Part shown: positions 19,307-28,071 of the stretch, piece after piece
How positions within the stretch are numbered: the first letter of the stretch is position 1
How the letters are laid out: each line of letters opens with the position of its first letter
Assembly (NCBI GenBank): GCA_039181495.1
Contig: JBCDCP010000002.1
Location: 1-58,616 of the forward strand
DNA: 58,616 nt
DNA from: JBCDCP01 sp039181495
GTDB taxonomy: Bacteria; Pseudomonadota; Alphaproteobacteria; Rhizobiales; Tepidamorphaceae
Direction of reading: 5' to 3'
Translations under genes and position numbers: made by a program
The notes under the pieces: model-generated
What the model saw: only the letters and a program-made list of their open reading frames with translations
Database searches by the model: none
What the model was told of the DNA's origin: nothing

Positions 19307-19936
19307 CTATGCCGTGCATGTCACCCGACGCAAGGTCAGATTTATTCGACCGGCCTGCCGCAACAGTCGCGACGTATCAGGCAAGACGCGATCAACGCCG
19401 TGATAGATCATCCGCGATTCGCCTCCCATGACGATGACATCGCCTGACTGCAGCTTGATCGACTGCGTCTTGCCACCACGAACCGTATCGCCGAAGCGAA
19501 ACAGCGCCGTATCGCCCAGAGATATCGAAACGACCGGGGCGTTGACCGCTTGCTCGTCAGAATCCTGATGCAAACCCATGCGTGTTCCCGGTGCATAGTG
19601 GTTGATCAGACAAGCTTCCGGCGGATGGCCGTAACCCGACACATCATCCCATAGCTGCGATAGCAGCTCCGGAATGGCAGGCCATGGCTCGTCCGTATCC
19701 GGATGCTGAGGCTGGTAACGGTAGCCCTGCCTGTCCGCCACCCAGCCCAATGCGCCGCAATTGCTCATCCGAACCGACAGCGGTTTGCCGGTGCGCGGCA
19801 TTACCGGTTGAAAGAGCGGAGCATGTCTCAAAACCGCGCGTACATCCTCGACAAGCGCATTTTGGGCATCCGTGTCGAGATAACCCGGGTGATAGACAAG
19901 ACCTGGTTTCAGGTTAAGTGCAGCACTGGTCATCAT
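19307..19936 (-). CDS. alkB: Alpha-ketoglutarate-dependent DNA repair dioxygenase AlkB
   Basis: AlkB oxidatively removes methyl groups such as 1-methyladenine and 3-methylcytosine from DNA and RNA, using Fe(II), oxygen and 2-oxoglutarate. The 209-residue product has the iron ligands in MGLHQDSDE (HxD) and RMIYHGVDR (distal His). The 2-oxoglutarate-binding arginines lie in the RINLTLRR motif at the C-terminus. CLINHYAPGTRMG and SISLGDTALFRFG are also family-typical. Two adjacent ATGs (19936 and 19933) could start it. It diverges from the MAPEG gene (64 bp) and is 48 bp upstream of ppc on the same strand. No Ada-type gene sits next to it. Confidence 0.94.
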   Translation of the reverse strand: MMTSAALNLKPGLVYHPGYLDTDAQNALVEDVRAVLRHAPLFQPVMPRTGKPLSVRMSNCGALGWVADRQGYRYQPQHPDTDEPWPAIPELLSQLWDDVSGYGHPPEACLINHYAPGTRMGLHQDSDEQAVNAPVVSISLGDTALFRFGDTVRGGKTQSIKLQSGDVIVMGGESRMIYHGVDRVLPDTSRLLRQAGRINLTLRRVTCTA

Positions 19937-20000
19937 TTCGGTCCGGATCGGCGCACACTGCGTAACCTGCCCAAGCGGATCATGAGTACGGACAAGGCGA

Positions 20001-20414
20001 ATGCAGGTTACAGCGCTTTATGCGGGTCTTCTCGGCCTGCTGACCATCTATCTTTCCATCAGGGTGATTGATGCAAGGCGAAAACAACGCGTGCCGCGTG
20101 GTGATGGGGGCGATGCGATCGTCGCACTGCGGAGGGGTCTGCAGTCAAACACGCTCGAATATGGCCTCGTGCTCATTGTCCTCCTAGGGGTATCCGAGTC
20201 TCTTGGTGCACCGGCGCTGTTGCTGCACGTTTTGGGGCTCATCTTTCTTGCCGGGCGGGCCTTCTACATCCCAGGCGGGCGCGGCGACAAGGAGAACTTC
20301 AAGCTCCGGGTTCGGGGAATGCAATTGACCTTTGCCAGCCTCGCTCTTGCCAGCCTGACCGCCATCGCCCTTTCCTTCGCGCCGGAGCTTCAATGCTGCC
20401 GGTTTCCGCTTTGA
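20001..20414 (+). CDS. MAPEG family membrane protein
   Basis: The 137-residue, four-helix integral membrane protein belongs to the MAPEG family (membrane-associated eicosanoid/glutathione metabolism). Hydrophobic segments are at about 4-22, 50-70, 72-90 and 105-128. The family motif region is ALRRGLQSNTLEYGLVLIVLLG, corresponding to the R-x-x-x-N-x-x-E signature (here ...QSNTLE). Bacterial members include glutathione transferases and proteins of unknown role, so no specific reaction is assigned. It diverges from alkB and is followed by the 279-bp dnaK leader region. Confidence 0.85.
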   Translation: MQVTALYAGLLGLLTIYLSIRVIDARRKQRVPRGDGGDAIVALRRGLQSNTLEYGLVLIVLLGVSESLGAPALLLHVLGLIFLAGRAFYIPGGRGDKENFKLRVRGMQLTFASLALASLTAIALSFAPELQCCRFPL

Positions 20415-20469
20415 CTAGGCAACGTACGAGAGCAATGCGTTCGAGCGCGGGACCAGACCAACCGAACGG

Positions 20470-20498
20470 TTGCGGCAGGCAAACGCTGCTCCTATATA
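20470..20498 (+). promoter_or_regulatory. Candidate dnaK promoter
   Basis: TTGCGG and TATATA are separated by exactly 17 nt in the 279-bp gap before dnaK, which fits a sigma70-class promoter. The -10 is also part of CCTATATA, which resembles the C-rich -10 of RpoH promoters. The resulting leader would be about 190 nt. No CIRCE repeat is nearby. Confidence 0.4.
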
Positions 20499-20693
20499 CC
20501 GCGCGAGCGCTACGGTACCGGTCTGGACGATCAAGATCCGGTCTTTCCGTGGCTAATGCACCGGGTCCCGCCTCGCCGGTTGACCCGTTCTTCATGATCC
20601 GACGACCCCAATGCGGGGGCCGAACAAGGACAAAACAGCCGGACGCTGCGCAATCGGGTCCGGCCGGCCTGCCAGAAACACGAGGTTGCCATT

Positions 20694-22622
20694 ATGGGTA
20701 AAGTAATCGGGATCGATCTTGGGACGACCAACTCCTGCGTCGCTGTCATGGACGGCAAAGACCCCAAGGTTATCGAAAACGCGGAAGGCGCACGCACCAC
20801 GCCATCGATGGTTGCGTTCACAGACGATGGCGAGCGGCTGGTTGGCCAGCCGGCGAAGCGCCAGGCGGTGACCAATCCGTCGAATACCTTCTTTGCCATC
20901 AAACGGCTGATCGGGCGCACCTATGCTGATCCGATGACCAAGAAGGACAAGGGACTGGTCCCCTATGAAATCGTCAAGGCCGATAATGGCGATGCCTGGG
21001 TGAAGGCGCATAGCGAGACCTATTCACCCTCGCAAATCTCCGCCTTCATTCTTCAGAAGATGAAGGAAACCGCCGAAGGCTTCCTCGGGTCCGAGGTGAC
21101 ACAGGCCGTTATCACCGTGCCCGCCTACTTCAATGACGCTCAGCGTCAGGCAACCAAGGATGCGGGCAAGATTGCCGGTCTGGACGTTCTGCGGATCATC
21201 AACGAACCCACAGCGGCGGCGCTTGCCTACGGGCTCGACAAGAAGAACACCGGCACCATCGCAGTCTATGACCTTGGTGGCGGCACCTTCGACATTTCGA
21301 TACTCGAAATCGGCGATGGCGTGTTCGAGGTGAAGTCCACCAATGGCGACACATTCCTTGGTGGTGAAGACTTCGACATGCGGCTCGTCGGTTATCTCGC
21401 CGATGAGTTCAAGAAGGAAAACGGCATCGATCTGCGCGACGACAAGCTCGCCCTTCAGCGGCTTAAGGAAGCTGCCGAGAAGGCCAAGATCGAACTGTCT
21501 TCCTCATCACAGACAGAGATCAACCTGCCGTTCATAACTGCGGACGCGTCCGGTCCCAAGCACATGACGCTGAAGCTGACGCGGGCAAAGTTCGAAGCGC
21601 TGGTTGATGATCTTGTTCAGAAGACCATCGAGCCCTGCAAGGCAGCGCTCAAGGACGCCAAGCTCAAGGCTGGCGAGATCGACGAAGTGGTTCTGGTCGG
21701 CGGCATGACGCGCATGCCCAAGATCCAGGAAGTCGTGAACAACTTTTTCGGCAAAGAGGCGCACAAGGGCGTCAACCCGGATGAGGTTGTCGCCATGGGG
21801 GCGGCCATTCAGGCCGGTGTGCTTCAGGGCGACGTCAAAGACGTGCTCCTGCTCGATGTGACCCCGCTGTCGCTCGGCATCGAAACGCTTGGCGGTGTGT
21901 TCACCCGGCTGATCGACCGCAACACCACGATCCCGACCAAGAAAAGCCAGGTGTTCTCGACCGCGGAGGACAATCAGTCGGCTGTGACAATCCGGGTGGC
22001 ACAGGGCGAACGTGAGATGGCGGCCGACAACAAGATGCTCGGACAGTTCGATCTGGTCGGCATTCCGCCAGCACCGCGCGGCCTGCCACAGGTCGAGGTG
22101 ACCTTCGATATCGATGCAAACGGCATCGTCAATGTGTCCGCCAAGGACAAGGGCACCGGCAAGGAACAGCAGATCCGCATTCAGGCTTCCGGTGGTCTTT
22201 CGGACGATGACATCGAGAAGATGGTCAAGGATGCCGAGGAGCACGCCGAGGAAGACAAGAAGCGGCGCGAGTCGGTCGAGGCTAAGAACCACGCCGAGTC
22301 CCTGGTCAATACGACCGAGAAGCAGCTCGAAGAGCATGGCGAAAAGCTGGCTGAGGAAGACAAGGCAGCCATTGAGGCAGCCCTTGCTGAAACCAAGACG
22401 GCCATTGAAGGCGGCGAAGCAGAAGAGATCACCGCAAAGGCAACCGCTCTGATGCAGGTTGCCATGAAGCTCGGTGAAGCTGTCTATGCCGCCTCGCAGG
22501 ACGAAGCCGCAGCGGCGGCGGCCGCTGACGCCGAAGCAGATGGCGACGACCCCTCCGAGGAGGACATCGTCGACGCCGATTTCGAGGAAGTCGACGACGA
22601 AGACGAAAAGAAATCGGCCTGA
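20694..22622 (+). CDS. dnaK: Chaperone protein DnaK (Hsp70)
   Basis: DnaK is the ATP-dependent Hsp70 that binds exposed hydrophobic peptides with DnaJ and GrpE. The 642-residue product has the phosphate-1 loop IGIDLGTTNSCVAVMDG, the phosphate-2 motif IAVYDLGGGTFDISI and the adenosine segment VVLVGGMTRMPKIQ. The interdomain linker DVLLLDVTPLSLG precedes the substrate-binding domain. It ends in an Ala-rich stretch and the acidic tail EDIVDADFEEVDDEDE typical of Gram-negative DnaK. dnaJ follows after 92 bp. A very long open frame on the opposite strand (21507-22850) is a codon-usage shadow, not a gene. Confidence 0.99.
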   Translation: MGKVIGIDLGTTNSCVAVMDGKDPKVIENAEGARTTPSMVAFTDDGERLVGQPAKRQAVTNPSNTFFAIKRLIGRTYADPMTKKDKGLVPYEIVKADNGDAWVKAHSETYSPSQISAFILQKMKETAEGFLGSEVTQAVITVPAYFNDAQRQATKDAGKIAGLDVLRIINEPTAAALAYGLDKKNTGTIAVYDLGGGTFDISILEIGDGVFEVKSTNGDTFLGGEDFDMRLVGYLADEFKKENGIDLRDDKLALQRLKEAAEKAKIELSSSSQTEINLPFITADASGPKHMTLKLTRAKFEALVDDLVQKTIEPCKAALKDAKLKAGEIDEVVLVGGMTRMPKIQEVVNNFFGKEAHKGVNPDEVVAMGAAIQAGVLQGDVKDVLLLDVTPLSLGIETLGGVFTRLIDRNTTIPTKKSQVFSTAEDNQSAVTIRVAQGEREMAADNKMLGQFDLVGIPPAPRGLPQVEVTFDIDANGIVNVSAKDKGTGKEQQIRIQASGGLSDDDIEKMVKDAEEHAEEDKKRRESVEAKNHAESLVNTTEKQLEEHGEKLAEEDKAAIEAALAETKTAIEGGEAEEITAKATALMQVAMKLGEAVYAASQDEAAAAAAADAEADGDDPSEEDIVDADFEEVDDEDEKKSA

Positions 22623-22714
22623 ACCCGGTGATGGAAATGGGTCGGATGATCGCAAACCCAATACGGTGCAGCGGTCCTCCGGCCCAAATGCGTTAGCAAG
22701 GACGCTGCACACCG

Positions 22715-23857
22715 ATGGAACAGCGCGATTTTTACGATGTTCTCGGCGTTGACAGGGGTGCGGACGACGCGGCCCTGAAATCGGCCTTCCGTAAAATGGC
22801 GATGAAGTATCATCCGGATCGGAATCCCGACGATCCGGACGCAGAGGCACATTTCAAAGAGGTCAATCAGGCCTATGAGGCTCTAAAGGACCCGCAGAAG
22901 CGCGCCGCATATGACCGGTTTGGACATGCTGCGTTTGAGAATGGCGGGCCCGGCGGTGCCGGAGGGTTTGGCGGGTTCAACGGCGATTTCGGTGCATCGA
23001 TGGCCGACATCTTCGACGATCTGTTCGGAGAGGTCATGGGTGGCCGTCGCGGTGGGCGGCAAAAGGCCGGGCGCGGTGCCGATCTGCGCTACAATATGGA
23101 GATCACGCTGGAAGAAGCCTATGAGGGCAAGGCAGCGGAGATCTCCGTTCCGACCAGCGTGACTTGCGATACCTGTGAAGGAAGTGGCGCGAAACCGGGA
23201 ACCGGCACCCGCACCTGCGCCACCTGCAACGGCTCGGGCCGCATTCGTGCAAGCCAGGGTTTCTTTGCAATCGAACGAACCTGCACCACCTGTCAGGGCC
23301 GCGGCGAGGTTATAGAGGACCCGTGCGAAATCTGCGCCGGTACAGGTCGGGTGATGCGCGAGCGCACGCTGTCGATCAATATTCCCGCGGGGGTCGAGGA
23401 CGGTACCCGCATCCGTCTGTCCGGCGAGGGTGAAGCGGGCGTCCGCGGCGGGCCGACAGGCGATTTGTACATCTTCCTGTCGATCAAGCCGCATCCGATC
23501 TTCCAGCGCGACGGGGCCGATCTGTTTTGCCGTGTACCGATTTCAATCACCACCGCTGCCCTTGGCGGCGATTTCGAAGTCCCGACACTCGATGGCGAGC
23601 GGACGAGGGTCAAAGTTCCCGAGGGCACGCAGACGGGCAAGCAGTTCCGCCTGCGAAGCAAGGGCATGCCGGTCTTGCGCCAGCGCAGCCTTGGCGATCT
23701 TTACATCCAGACGGTTGTCGAAACGCCGGTCAAGCTGACAAAGCGCCAGCGTGAACTGCTGGAGGAGTTCCAGAAGGCTGCTTCGGACGAGAATACGCCT
23801 GATTCGACGGGCTTCTTTTCCCGGATGAAGGACTTCTTCCATAGTAGTCAACAATGA
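22715..23857 (+). CDS. dnaJ: Chaperone protein DnaJ (Hsp40)
   Basis: DnaJ delivers clients to DnaK and stimulates its ATPase. The 380-residue type A Hsp40 has the J domain with the essential HPD in MKYHPDRNP (about residue 33) and a Gly/Phe-rich linker (about 70-105). Four zinc-binding CxxCxGxG repeats follow (CDTCEGSG, CATCNGSG, CTTCQGRG, CEICAGTG; about 150-210), then the two beta-sandwich client domains and the C-terminal dimer region. It is 92 bp behind dnaK and only 10 nt before pyrF, so pyrF probably receives read-through from the chaperone operon. Confidence 0.98.
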   Translation: MEQRDFYDVLGVDRGADDAALKSAFRKMAMKYHPDRNPDDPDAEAHFKEVNQAYEALKDPQKRAAYDRFGHAAFENGGPGGAGGFGGFNGDFGASMADIFDDLFGEVMGGRRGGRQKAGRGADLRYNMEITLEEAYEGKAAEISVPTSVTCDTCEGSGAKPGTGTRTCATCNGSGRIRASQGFFAIERTCTTCQGRGEVIEDPCEICAGTGRVMRERTLSINIPAGVEDGTRIRLSGEGEAGVRGGPTGDLYIFLSIKPHPIFQRDGADLFCRVPISITTAALGGDFEVPTLDGERTRVKVPEGTQTGKQFRLRSKGMPVLRQRSLGDLYIQTVVETPVKLTKRQRELLEEFQKAASDENTPDSTGFFSRMKDFFHSSQQ

Positions 23858-23867
23858 TTGGACGGGC

Positions 23868-24593
23868 GTGACTACCGGATCCCTCTCGCCGCGCGACCGA
23901 TTGATCGTCGCGTTGGACGTTGCAGACATTGACCACGCCAGAGCACTGGCTGACACGTTGAACGGTCATGTGGGTGTGTTCAAGATCGGGCTTGAGCTTG
24001 CCATGGCGGGCGGCATTGATTTTGCCCGTACACTTGCCAATGATGGCCATGCCATCTTTCTCGACATGAAGCTGCTCGATATCGGCAACACGGTCACCAA
24101 GGCCGTTGCCAACGCAGCTGCAGCTGGCTTCTCTTTCCTGACAGTGCACGCCTATCCGCAGGCCATGCGCGCCGCCGTGGCCGGGATTGGCGAGTCAGAC
24201 CTGAGACTCCTGGGCGTCACCGTCCTGACATCGATGGATCAGGACGATCTGCTCAAAGCCGGATACCGTCAGACGCCACGCGATCTGGTTATCGAGCGTG
24301 CCAAAAATGCGGTGTCAGCCGGTATGCCGGGTATCGTCTGCGCGCCGCAGGAGATCACGGCGGTGCGCGAAGCGATCGGGCAGGATCTGATTCTGGTAAC
24401 ACCCGGTATTCGGCCGGCGATGGCGGACATTGGAGACCAGAAACGTGTCGCGACGCCGGGCAATGCGATCGCTGACGGGGCCGACTACATTGTTGTTGGA
24501 CGACCAATCACACAGAGCAACGATCCCGCCGCAGCCGCAGATGCTATAGTGGCGGAAATCGCAGACACGCTGGAAAAGGGGGAGGAAAACTGA
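23868..24593 (+). CDS. pyrF: Orotidine 5'-phosphate decarboxylase
   Basis: PyrF decarboxylates OMP to UMP, the last step of de novo UMP synthesis. The 241-residue TIM-barrel protein shows RLIVALDVADIDHA, the catalytic charged network FLDMKLLDIGNTV (D-x-K-x-x-D), TVHAYPQAM and the phosphate-binding C-terminus YIVVGRPITQSNDP. The start is a GTG; the in-frame upstream codons give nothing better and the nearby ATG at 23853 is in another frame and stops at once. Placement of pyrF directly after dnaJ and before a DUF1330 gene is a recognisable Rhizobiales arrangement. Confidence 0.96.
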   Translation: MTTGSLSPRDRLIVALDVADIDHARALADTLNGHVGVFKIGLELAMAGGIDFARTLANDGHAIFLDMKLLDIGNTVTKAVANAAAAGFSFLTVHAYPQAMRAAVAGIGESDLRLLGVTVLTSMDQDDLLKAGYRQTPRDLVIERAKNAVSAGMPGIVCAPQEITAVREAIGQDLILVTPGIRPAMADIGDQKRVATPGNAIADGADYIVVGRPITQSNDPAAAADAIVAEIADTLEKGEEN

Positions 24594-24904
24594 TGCCAAA
24601 AGGATACTGGATCGCGCATGTCGATGTGCATGACGAGGAGCGCTACAAGGACTACCTGGCGGCCAATGCCGGGGCCTTTGCAAAATATGGTGCAGAGTTC
24701 GCGGTTCGTAACGGGCAAAGCACGCAGGCCGAAGGTAGCCTGCCCGGAAACCGGCACGTGGTGATTGCATTTCCAAGCTATCAGGCAGCGCTCGACTGCT
24801 ATCACTCGGCGGAGTACGCGCCTGCGATTGCCATTCGCAAAGACGCCGCAAACGGCAACATTCTGATCATCGAGGGTTATGAAGGGCCGCAGCCTGGCGC
24901 CTGA
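24593..24904 (+). CDS. DUF1330 domain-containing protein
   Basis: The small 103-residue cytoplasmic protein belongs to the DUF1330 family, which has a dimeric alpha/beta barrel fold. Family features are YWIAHVDVHDEERYKDYLAANAG near the start, then RHVVIAFPSYQAALDCYHS-like and ILIIEGYEG segments. No biochemical function is established. Its ATG overlaps the pyrF stop codon (ATGA), so it is translationally coupled to pyrF and may be linked to its expression rather than its chemistry. Confidence 0.88.
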   Translation: MPKGYWIAHVDVHDEERYKDYLAANAGAFAKYGAEFAVRNGQSTQAEGSLPGNRHVVIAFPSYQAALDCYHSAEYAPAIAIRKDAANGNILIIEGYEGPQPGA

Positions 24905-25002
24905 ACATCTCGGACACACGATCACGCTAAAGCATCTCTGTCTTTGCGGCCTCGCCACTGCTATAGCGCTGCCATGATTATCCCGACGACGCTGGACATC
25001 TG

Positions 25003-25806
25003 ATGCGTTTTGCCATTGTAGGTGCCGCCGGCCGGATGGGCCGTGCGCTGATCCGTGCGGTTTGCGAGCATGACAATTGCGAGATTGCCGGCGCGATCGA
25101 ACGCGAGGGCGCCGTCGAACTCGGCCAGGACGCCGGCACTCTGGCTGGTCTCGAGCCACTGCATGTGCCAGTCACCGATGATCCGTTGCCGGTGTTCGCA
25201 CAATGCGAGGCGGTACTCGATTTCACCGCGCCGGACGCCACCGTCGAATTCGGCAATCTCGCCGCGCAGGCGCGTATCGTCCATGTCATTGGCACCACTG
25301 GCTTTGACCAGTCACATTTCGACAAGCTGTCAGCCGCAGCACGCCATGCCGTCATTATCCGGGCGGGCAATATGAGCCTCGGGGTAAACCTTCTCACCGC
25401 CCTGACCGAGAAGGTCGCTGCAGCACTAGACGCCGATTTCGACATTGAGATCGTCGAGATGCATCATCGCCAAAAGGTGGATGCGCCTTCGGGTACCGCG
25501 CTGATGTTGGGTGAAGCCGCAGCGAAGGGCCGTGGCATCAACCTTGACGATCATTCAGACCGGGGCCGTGACGGCCAAACCGGAGCCCGCAAACGCGGCA
25601 ATATCGGCTTTGCGGCTCTGCGCGGCGGCAGCGTCATCGGAGAGCACTCAGCAGTCTTTGCCGCGCTTGGAGAGCGTATCGTGTTGAGCCATGTTGCGGA
25701 GGACCGTGCGATCTTCGCGCGCGGTGCGGTCAAAGCGGCATTGTGGGGCCATGGCAAGAAGCCAGGTGAATACACCATGCGTGACGTTCTTGGCCTCAAC
25801 GACTGA
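25003..25806 (+). CDS. dapB: 4-hydroxy-tetrahydrodipicolinate reductase
   Basis: DapB reduces the dihydrodipicolinate precursor with NAD(P)H in lysine and meso-diaminopimelate synthesis, and so feeds peptidoglycan. The 267-residue product has the dinucleotide-binding VGAAGRMGRALIRAV at the start. The catalytic and substrate-binding segment IVEMHHRQKVDAPSGTAL is mid-protein, and GEHSAVFAALGERI and ARGAVKAALWGHGK are near the end. It is 29 bp before gpmA in the same direction, a pairing common in alphaproteobacteria. Confidence 0.97.
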   Translation: MRFAIVGAAGRMGRALIRAVCEHDNCEIAGAIEREGAVELGQDAGTLAGLEPLHVPVTDDPLPVFAQCEAVLDFTAPDATVEFGNLAAQARIVHVIGTTGFDQSHFDKLSAAARHAVIIRAGNMSLGVNLLTALTEKVAAALDADFDIEIVEMHHRQKVDAPSGTALMLGEAAAKGRGINLDDHSDRGRDGQTGARKRGNIGFAALRGGSVIGEHSAVFAALGERIVLSHVAEDRAIFARGAVKAALWGHGKKPGEYTMRDVLGLND

Positions 25807-25835
25807 TCATCCGAAAACAGGGACACGGAGCGGAT

Positions 25836-26456
25836 ATGGAACGGCTTCTGGTACTCGTTCGCCACGGGCAGAGCGAGTGGAACCTCAAGAAGATCTTTAC
25901 GGGCTGGAAAGACCCTGATCTGACCGAGAAGGGCGTCGAGGAGGCTATAGCGGCGGGGAAGGCGCTCAACACGCTTGGGATGAAGTTCGACGTTGCCTTC
26001 ACCTCGCTGCTGAGCCGCGCCAATCGGACCCTTACGCTGATCCTCGAGCAGCTTGGTCAGGAGAATCTGGAGACAATCCGCGATCAAGCGCTGAATGAGC
26101 GCGACTATGGTGACCTGACGGGCCTCAACAAGGACAAGGCGCGCGAAAAATGGGGTGACGAACAAGTACACATCTGGCGCAGGTCCTTCGATGTGCCGCC
26201 GCCAGGTGGCGAAAGCCTCAAGATGACGGCCGAAAGGGTATTACCCTATTACGAAGCCAATATCCTGCCGCGGGTCCTAAAGGGCGAAAAGACGATCATC
26301 GCTGCGCATGGCAACAGCCTCCGCGCACTCGTCATGCAACTCGAACAGCTCGGGCCGGACGATATCGTCAAACGCGAAATCCGCACCGGTGTGCCGATCC
26401 TCTACCGGCTGGATGAAACCGGCAAGGTGATCGACATGCAAGACATGGCGGCGTGA
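25836..26456 (+). CDS. gpmA: 2,3-bisphosphoglycerate-dependent phosphoglycerate mutase
   Basis: GpmA interconverts 3- and 2-phosphoglycerate in glycolysis and gluconeogenesis. The 206-residue product is the short form common in alphaproteobacteria. The phospho-acceptor His is in LVLVRHGQSEWNLKKIFTGW (His 10). The catalytic glutamate lies in NERDYGDLTGLNKDKAREKWG, and the second His in IAAHGNSLRALVMQLE. A GGAG-type ribosome binding site (cacGGAGcgg) precedes the ATG. It is probably co-transcribed with dapB and converges with the alkyltransferase gene. Confidence 0.96.
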   Translation: MERLLVLVRHGQSEWNLKKIFTGWKDPDLTEKGVEEAIAAGKALNTLGMKFDVAFTSLLSRANRTLTLILEQLGQENLETIRDQALNERDYGDLTGLNKDKAREKWGDEQVHIWRRSFDVPPPGGESLKMTAERVLPYYEANILPRVLKGEKTIIAAHGNSLRALVMQLEQLGPDDIVKREIRTGVPILYRLDETGKVIDMQDMAA

Positions 26457-26493
26457 CGCAGCAACCCTGTCGGATCTCTGTCAGCTAACGGCA

Positions 26494-27438
26494 TCAAGCC
26501 GCCGTCTTGGCCCATTCCCAGCCGAGAATGGCCCGCTTGCGCGTGAGACCCCAATGATAACCGGTCAGCGCGCCGGACTTGCCGATTACGCGATGACACG
26601 GCACCACAAATGAAATTGGGTTTGCGCCGACAGCGCGGCCGACAGCGCGTGCGGCACTTGGCTTGCCGATGTGCTGGGCGATATCGCCATAGGTGGTCCC
26701 TTTGCCCAGCGGGATGTTCAGCAGGGTCTCCCAGACCTGGACCTCAAAATCTGTCCCGATCAGCACTACGCGCAACGGCTGATCGGACGACCAGTGTTCA
26801 GGATCGAATATGCGGGCAGCAAGTGGTGCGGTCTCGCTGAGGTTTTCGGTATAGTTCGCTTTCGGCCAACGGCGGGTCATGTCCGCCAGTGCAGTGGCAC
26901 GGGCCGCTTCGTCGCGGCCTTCGGCAAATGCGATGCCACAAAGACCGCGTTGGGTGGCCATCACCAGGGCGAGACCGAACGGGCTGTCGTGGAAGCCATA
27001 GGAGATGTCTACGCCTGCACCGCGCGCGCCGTATTCGCCTGGGGTCATGGCCTCATGCACCACAAACAGGTCATGCAACCGCCCGGGACCCGAAAGCCCC
27101 GAATCAAGTGCCGCGTCAAGTACACAGGCCCCGCTCTCGAGCAATGTGCGGGCATGATCGAGGGTCATTGCCTGCACGAATTGTTTGGGCGTCAACCCGG
27201 CCCAGCGGTGAAACAGCTTCTGCGCCTGCGTCGCCGGCAGCTTCATGGCATCGGCAATCGCATCCAGTGAAGGCTGATCACGCCAGTTTTCGCCAAGAAA
27301 ACGAACCGCACGCTGAAGCGCGTCGTAGTCAGCGCCAGGATCGACGCTATCGAAAGCGGGAATCGGCATCGCGGCGGGGTTCATGATCGGGTCCTGAAAC
27401 AGAGTGTTCGAAACGGGCTCAGCGGCGGGGTTCAGCAT
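26494..27438 (-). CDS. AraC-type HTH fused to methylated-DNA-protein-cysteine methyltransferase (Ada-like, no N-terminal zinc domain)
   Basis: An AraC-like helix-turn-helix (about residues 40-135, FLGENWRDQPSLDAIADAM and LTPKQFVQAMTLDHARTLL) is followed by a ribonuclease-H-like domain and the C-terminal alkyltransferase. The active-site Cys is in the SFVVPCHRVIG motif (about residue 284), after GKGTTYGDIAQHIGKPSAARAVG. The protein transfers O6-alkyl groups of guanine to itself. The Ada N-terminal zinc/phosphotriester domain is missing, so induction by methylphosphotriesters as in E. coli Ada is not expected. The start is uncertain: ATG at 27438 (GAGG 7 nt upstream) or 27384 (AGGA 8 nt upstream). 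Confidence 0.92.
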   Translation of the reverse strand: MLNPAAEPVSNTLFQDPIMNPAAMPIPAFDSVDPGADYDALQRAVRFLGENWRDQPSLDAIADAMKLPATQAQKLFHRWAGLTPKQFVQAMTLDHARTLLESGACVLDAALDSGLSGPGRLHDLFVVHEAMTPGEYGARGAGVDISYGFHDSPFGLALVMATQRGLCGIAFAEGRDEAARATALADMTRRWPKANYTENLSETAPLAARIFDPEHWSSDQPLRVVLIGTDFEVQVWETLLNIPLGKGTTYGDIAQHIGKPSAARAVGRAVGANPISFVVPCHRVIGKSGALTGYHWGLTRKRAILGWEWAKTAA

Positions 27439-27519
27439 GGCGGGCCTCAATGGCGTTTGCGTCGAACCTCAAAGTAGGTTCAGCAGTGAGCCGCCGCGAC
27501 CCGATTCTTGCAAGTAAAT

Positions 27520-28071
27520 TCAGGCCGTACCCGCCGGTGCCTGTTTTGCCCGATGCAGAGCATCGGACAGAGCCTTGTGCAATTCGACCCGTTCGGGCGG
27601 TGACAAGCAATCGCCCAATGGGGTTTCGCCACCCTGACCCAATATTCGGAGGGCAAGCATGCCGAATTCCTCGTCTGTCTTAGCAGACAGCCGCGCCCAG
27701 TAGGGATTGAGTGTGGTCTCATCGACCCGGCCGCGCTGATCGACCCGACGTATCACCAACGCATCATGGGTCAGCATGACGGTCTCGTGGGCCCTTGCCG
27801 ATCGGTAATTCGCCCTAAATGCGATGTAGACCAACGCCACATCGAGACCGAAGAACCCGAACACCGGCCAGGCGCCCATCGATAGGAACACCATCCCAGC
27901 AATGAAGCTAACACCCCCGAACAGTGCCATGACAATCAGGAAACCTGACGGCGACAGCGACCGGTGAGGCGTGATCACTGCGCTGAACAAGGCTTGCTGA
28001 GCGTCTACGGGTTGATCCGCAGCCGGCGAATCAATGTGGACGGCGCCTGATGCTTGGTTGTTTGTCGTCAT
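27520..28071 (-). CDS. DUF2244 domain-containing membrane protein
   Basis: The 183-residue protein belongs to the DUF2244 family. Two transmembrane helices (about residues 42-62 and 65-85) are followed by a cytoplasmic beta-rich C-terminal domain with ETVMLTHDALVIRR and LNPYWARLS. The family is widespread in alphaproteobacteria and lies near nth or respiratory genes, but has no known function. Its start codon overlaps the most likely nth ATG on the opposite strand (CATG), so the two genes share their entire 5' region. Confidence 0.88.
   Translation of the reverse strand: MTTNNQASGAVHIDSPAADQPVDAQQALFSAVITPHRSLSPSGFLIVMALFGGVSFIAGMVFLSMGAWPVFGFFGLDVALVYIAFRANYRSARAHETVMLTHDALVIRRVDQRGRVDETTLNPYWARLSAKTDEEFGMLALRILGQGGETPLGDCLSPPERVELHKALSDALHRAKQAPAGTA

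Noticed and set aside
20415..20693. RpoH promoter from TTGAC (20579) and CCCCAATG before dnaK
   Set aside because: The spacer is about 21 nt, too long for a heat-shock promoter; TTGCGG-N17-TATATA upstream is a better candidate.
21507..22850. 447-codon open frame antisense to dnaK
   Set aside because: Mirror frame of a strongly biased GC-rich gene. Antisense-dnaK frames of this kind are a known source of spurious protein annotations. There is no ribosome binding site or independent family signature.
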